NCBI GenBank assembly: GCA_949752745.1
Contig: OX457026.1
Span: forward strand, 28,644,116-28,708,115
From: Protula sp. h YS-2021
Lineage: Eukaryota; Annelida; Polychaeta; Sabellida; Serpulidae
Length of the DNA: 64,000 bases
Direction: 5' to 3'
Part shown: positions 61,621 to 64,000 of the stretch, piece by piece
Numbering within the stretch: the stretch's first letter is position 1
Layout: the number at the start of each line of letters is the position of its first letter
The notes under the pieces: model-generated
The model's input: only the letters and a program-made list of their open reading frames with translations
What the model was told of the DNA's origin: nothing
Database searches by the model: none
Program-made: the position numbers and the translations under genes

Positions 61621-64000
61621 ATGCGAAAAGATATGCAGCTGATTAAAAATTGTGCCTCTTTTTGTGCATAAGCCAAACACATTTTGGGTGTTTCGAATAA
61701 AATGCGCAAGTATTTTGGAATGTCGATTGCGAGGGAACCGGGTAAAAAAAAATGAAAGAAATGACAGGGGAAATATAGAATTAATATAGCAAAAAGAGCT
61801 CATACTCGGAACACAAAAGAAACTGAAACTTAAAAGCATTTGTTAAAACTGTTGATGAATTTTTGAAATAGCATACGGGTTGTGAAAAAACGATTGCTTT
61901 ACAGATCAGCCTGAGTGCTGATAGCCGTTGTTGGTATTTGTAGCGCCGATTTAAGTCAAGATTAAAATCAAACTACAATACTGTTGTTTACTGACTTCTA
62001 CGACACACCCAATCTACCATTAACACCACAGGCGAACATCACAGTGCAAGAAAAATTTGACATTTAGGCGAAATCACTTTATTATTTCTTTCATTTTTAC
62101 CCGGTTACGGTAGTTTTTATTCCAAACGCAGATTTTTTGCACATTTGATTCGGAACGCTCAAAGTGTGATTTGGCTTACCAGGTATGAACTTAACATTAA
62201 ATGTTTGGCTAGTGGAGACTAGTATGCAGGATTCGTGCCTCGGAACACATGAAGTTGACTCCTGTTAGTGGAACAATGTAAGGCTTCATACGAGTAGCTT
62301 TCACAGACGTTATATAATCATGTCAGAGCTGACCCGGAGCTGGGAATCGGCTTGGTGCCGTAAGAACCGGTTTGTAAATGTTCTCAAAACTACACCAAAC
62401 CTGATAAGATAATCAAGACACGTACATGTACAGGTAAACCTTATCAGTTGTTTAGCGATGTGGAAATTTCACTGATTTTACAAAATGGCCTTTAAAATAC
62501 TAAATTATCGCAGCACAACAACATGTAAACACCAACGACCACTTCCGTTCCGGCGGGACAGCATTAACGCCTACGTTGTTGTTCAACAGCCAACCTCTTC
62601 GGCTGTTCGGTCTGTTGTGTATAACACCTTTTCACTCGGCATACCAACTGGGCATTCCGCGAAAATGGTACTCATAAAAGAAAGGAACCATTTTTTAAAC
62701 CACTACAAAAAGGGCAAGATGAAACCATAGAACAATGGACTGATAACCATGACCAGTATTCTATGCAAAGCAATTTTGAGCAAAAGGATAAGCCGTATTG
62801 CTGCCCACTCGAAAAAAGATCCATACTTTTAAGCAATATGGTTTTAGACACAGGCGATCGTAGGAACCAAAATCCTAAAACATTAAAAGTGAGCATTAGA
62901 CATGGAGCAATAAGTTCACAGAGACATGTTCATGAAACATGATCTACAAATGACAAATGACCCATGGTTATATCATTTATTAAAACCGAAGCACTATAAA
63001 TATTTCTTAGCACGTCTTTGAAATTCATGTTAGTTCATTTTGAAGAATAATAGGTATTAGACAAAATTAATTGATGCAATACTTAGGTGAACTATTAGCA
63101 TTACTAAAAGAAATTCTATTGAACCCATAAAAGTCAGCGATTCTGAGTTGTAAGCTTACTAAAAATTGTTTGTGTTAGAATTACTAAACGATGTTATATA
63201 TTCTAAATATGTACAAGGGAAAATACAGCAGCAACAAAATAACAGTTTGGAGCAAGAATGTATTATCCATTCAGAGTTCCAAAAAAGTAAACGTACCATT
63301 GTGTCTTTTATGTGTAGAATATGTGCGTTAACACATAACGTCAACTATATTCTAGTCCTTATTGGGGTAGTTTGGGCAGTTCAAGGCAAGAACGACTTTG
63401 AAAAGCCTATAAACTCTCACGAAGACGGTTGGACGACATACAGCACAGGTTTCACTATTCTTTATACCAACCTCATGCATGTATCTAGGTTGCACACGTC
63501 CGAAAACAAGAGAATTCTTGTAGTGCAATCAAGACACGTTCTAACGTGTCCAAAGCAAAATGTGTAACACATATTTATTAAGCTAAATGGATTACTAGAT
63601 AAACACCTCTAGAACACAAGCCACGCGGTTTGGAACGAGAGGTGTTAAGATATAGCTCGTGTCGAAGCCGTACAAGATTAAAATAAATTGTGCAGTATTT
63701 ATTAACCCAAACACTAGAAATAGTACAGAAACAATAATAAGACTGATAACAACATATAGAATAGTCATTAACCTCCAAAACTACGATAATTTTCAAGATC
63801 TATTCATATCACTCGAAGGGGATTCAGAAACTATGAAAAGATCGTTCTTGTTTAAGCTTTATGCAAATAAGAGGCAATGAACTAATATTCAAAAGAATTG
63901 TTATGAATGAGAGTTTCTTGAACATATGTGAGAATTACATAAAGAAAACCAAAAACTGACCAAACGTACACAAAAAATTAAGTTTTAGCTGGTTTAATGA
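61621..64000. other. Gene-poor right end
   Basis: AT-rich DNA without a gene that I can support. Frames at 62485-62730 and 63166-63567 (plus) show no known domain and no convincing splice context. Part of 62200-62310 resembles the upstream segmental duplication. Confidence 0.5.

Noticed and set aside
62485..62730. 81-codon plus-strand frame
   Set aside because: No similarity that I recognise, and the surroundings are repeat-derived.
63166..63567. 133-codon plus-strand frame near the right edge
   Set aside because: No recognisable domain, start context or splice partner; left unannotated beyond a spacer note.

Overview
The window is animal nuclear DNA. It holds intron-rich genes with GT/AG junctions, tRNA-derived SINEs, LINEs, TIR transposons and many minisatellites. 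The mix (I/Nimb-like LINE, GTCCGTCC-type hairpin repeats, intron-rich MAP3K1) suggests a lophotrochozoan, probably a mollusc. That placement is an inference from repeat style and is not proven here.

Layout. (1) 1-15.2 kb: a very large degenerate ~22-bp minisatellite (CTCTACAGCTCACATTGG-like units). It carries eight copies or fragments of one tRNA-derived SINE, a nearly complete RNase H-bearing LINE (8687-13844) and a truncated relative (14004-15030). (2) 15.27-39.59 kb, plus strand: twenty exons of a MAP3K1 (MEKK1) orthologue. They encode the conserved N-terminal motif, a SWIM zinc finger, a RING finger, an armadillo-like conserved region, a long disordered linker, a UIM-like helix and the C-terminal Ser/Thr kinase domain. 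All internal splice phases from exon 2 to exon 20 agree. (3) Intron 14 of that gene (28568-36967) contains 26 copies of a 103-bp unit copied from the end of exon 14 including its splice donor, a 31-bp array, a complete intronless TRIM-type gene (RING, two B-boxes, coiled coil, propeller-like C-terminus; 32977-35064, same strand) and a 25-bp array. (4) 44.69-50.23 kb, minus strand: a six-exon typical 2-Cys peroxiredoxin. Its first exon would add a 251-residue, basic-then-acidic low-complexity N-terminus. (5) 51.7-64 kb: gene-poor DNA with a foldback-like element, a nest of at least four mobile-element layers (54096-57320), further TIR elements, a diverged segmental duplication and hairpin-capped repeats.

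The most unusual points are these. First, four hairpin-capped, GTCCGTCC-bearing non-coding elements: within each, the single arm at one end matches the hairpin at the other, while arm sequence differs completely between elements. Second, tandem arrays around MAP3K1 whose units carry splice-site sequence: a 25-donor array at exon 14, an acceptor-bearing array at exon 6, and acceptor-like units in the upstream minisatellite. Third, a MITE that supplies nearly the whole 3' splice region of exon 8. Fourth, the predicted N-terminal extension on the peroxiredoxin.

Functionally, MAP3K1 is a stress and cytoskeletal MAPK kinase kinase and ubiquitin ligase. The nested TRIM gene is a second RING protein, and peroxiredoxin reduces peroxides and tunes stress signalling. 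Nothing in the sequence shows that the three are co-regulated.
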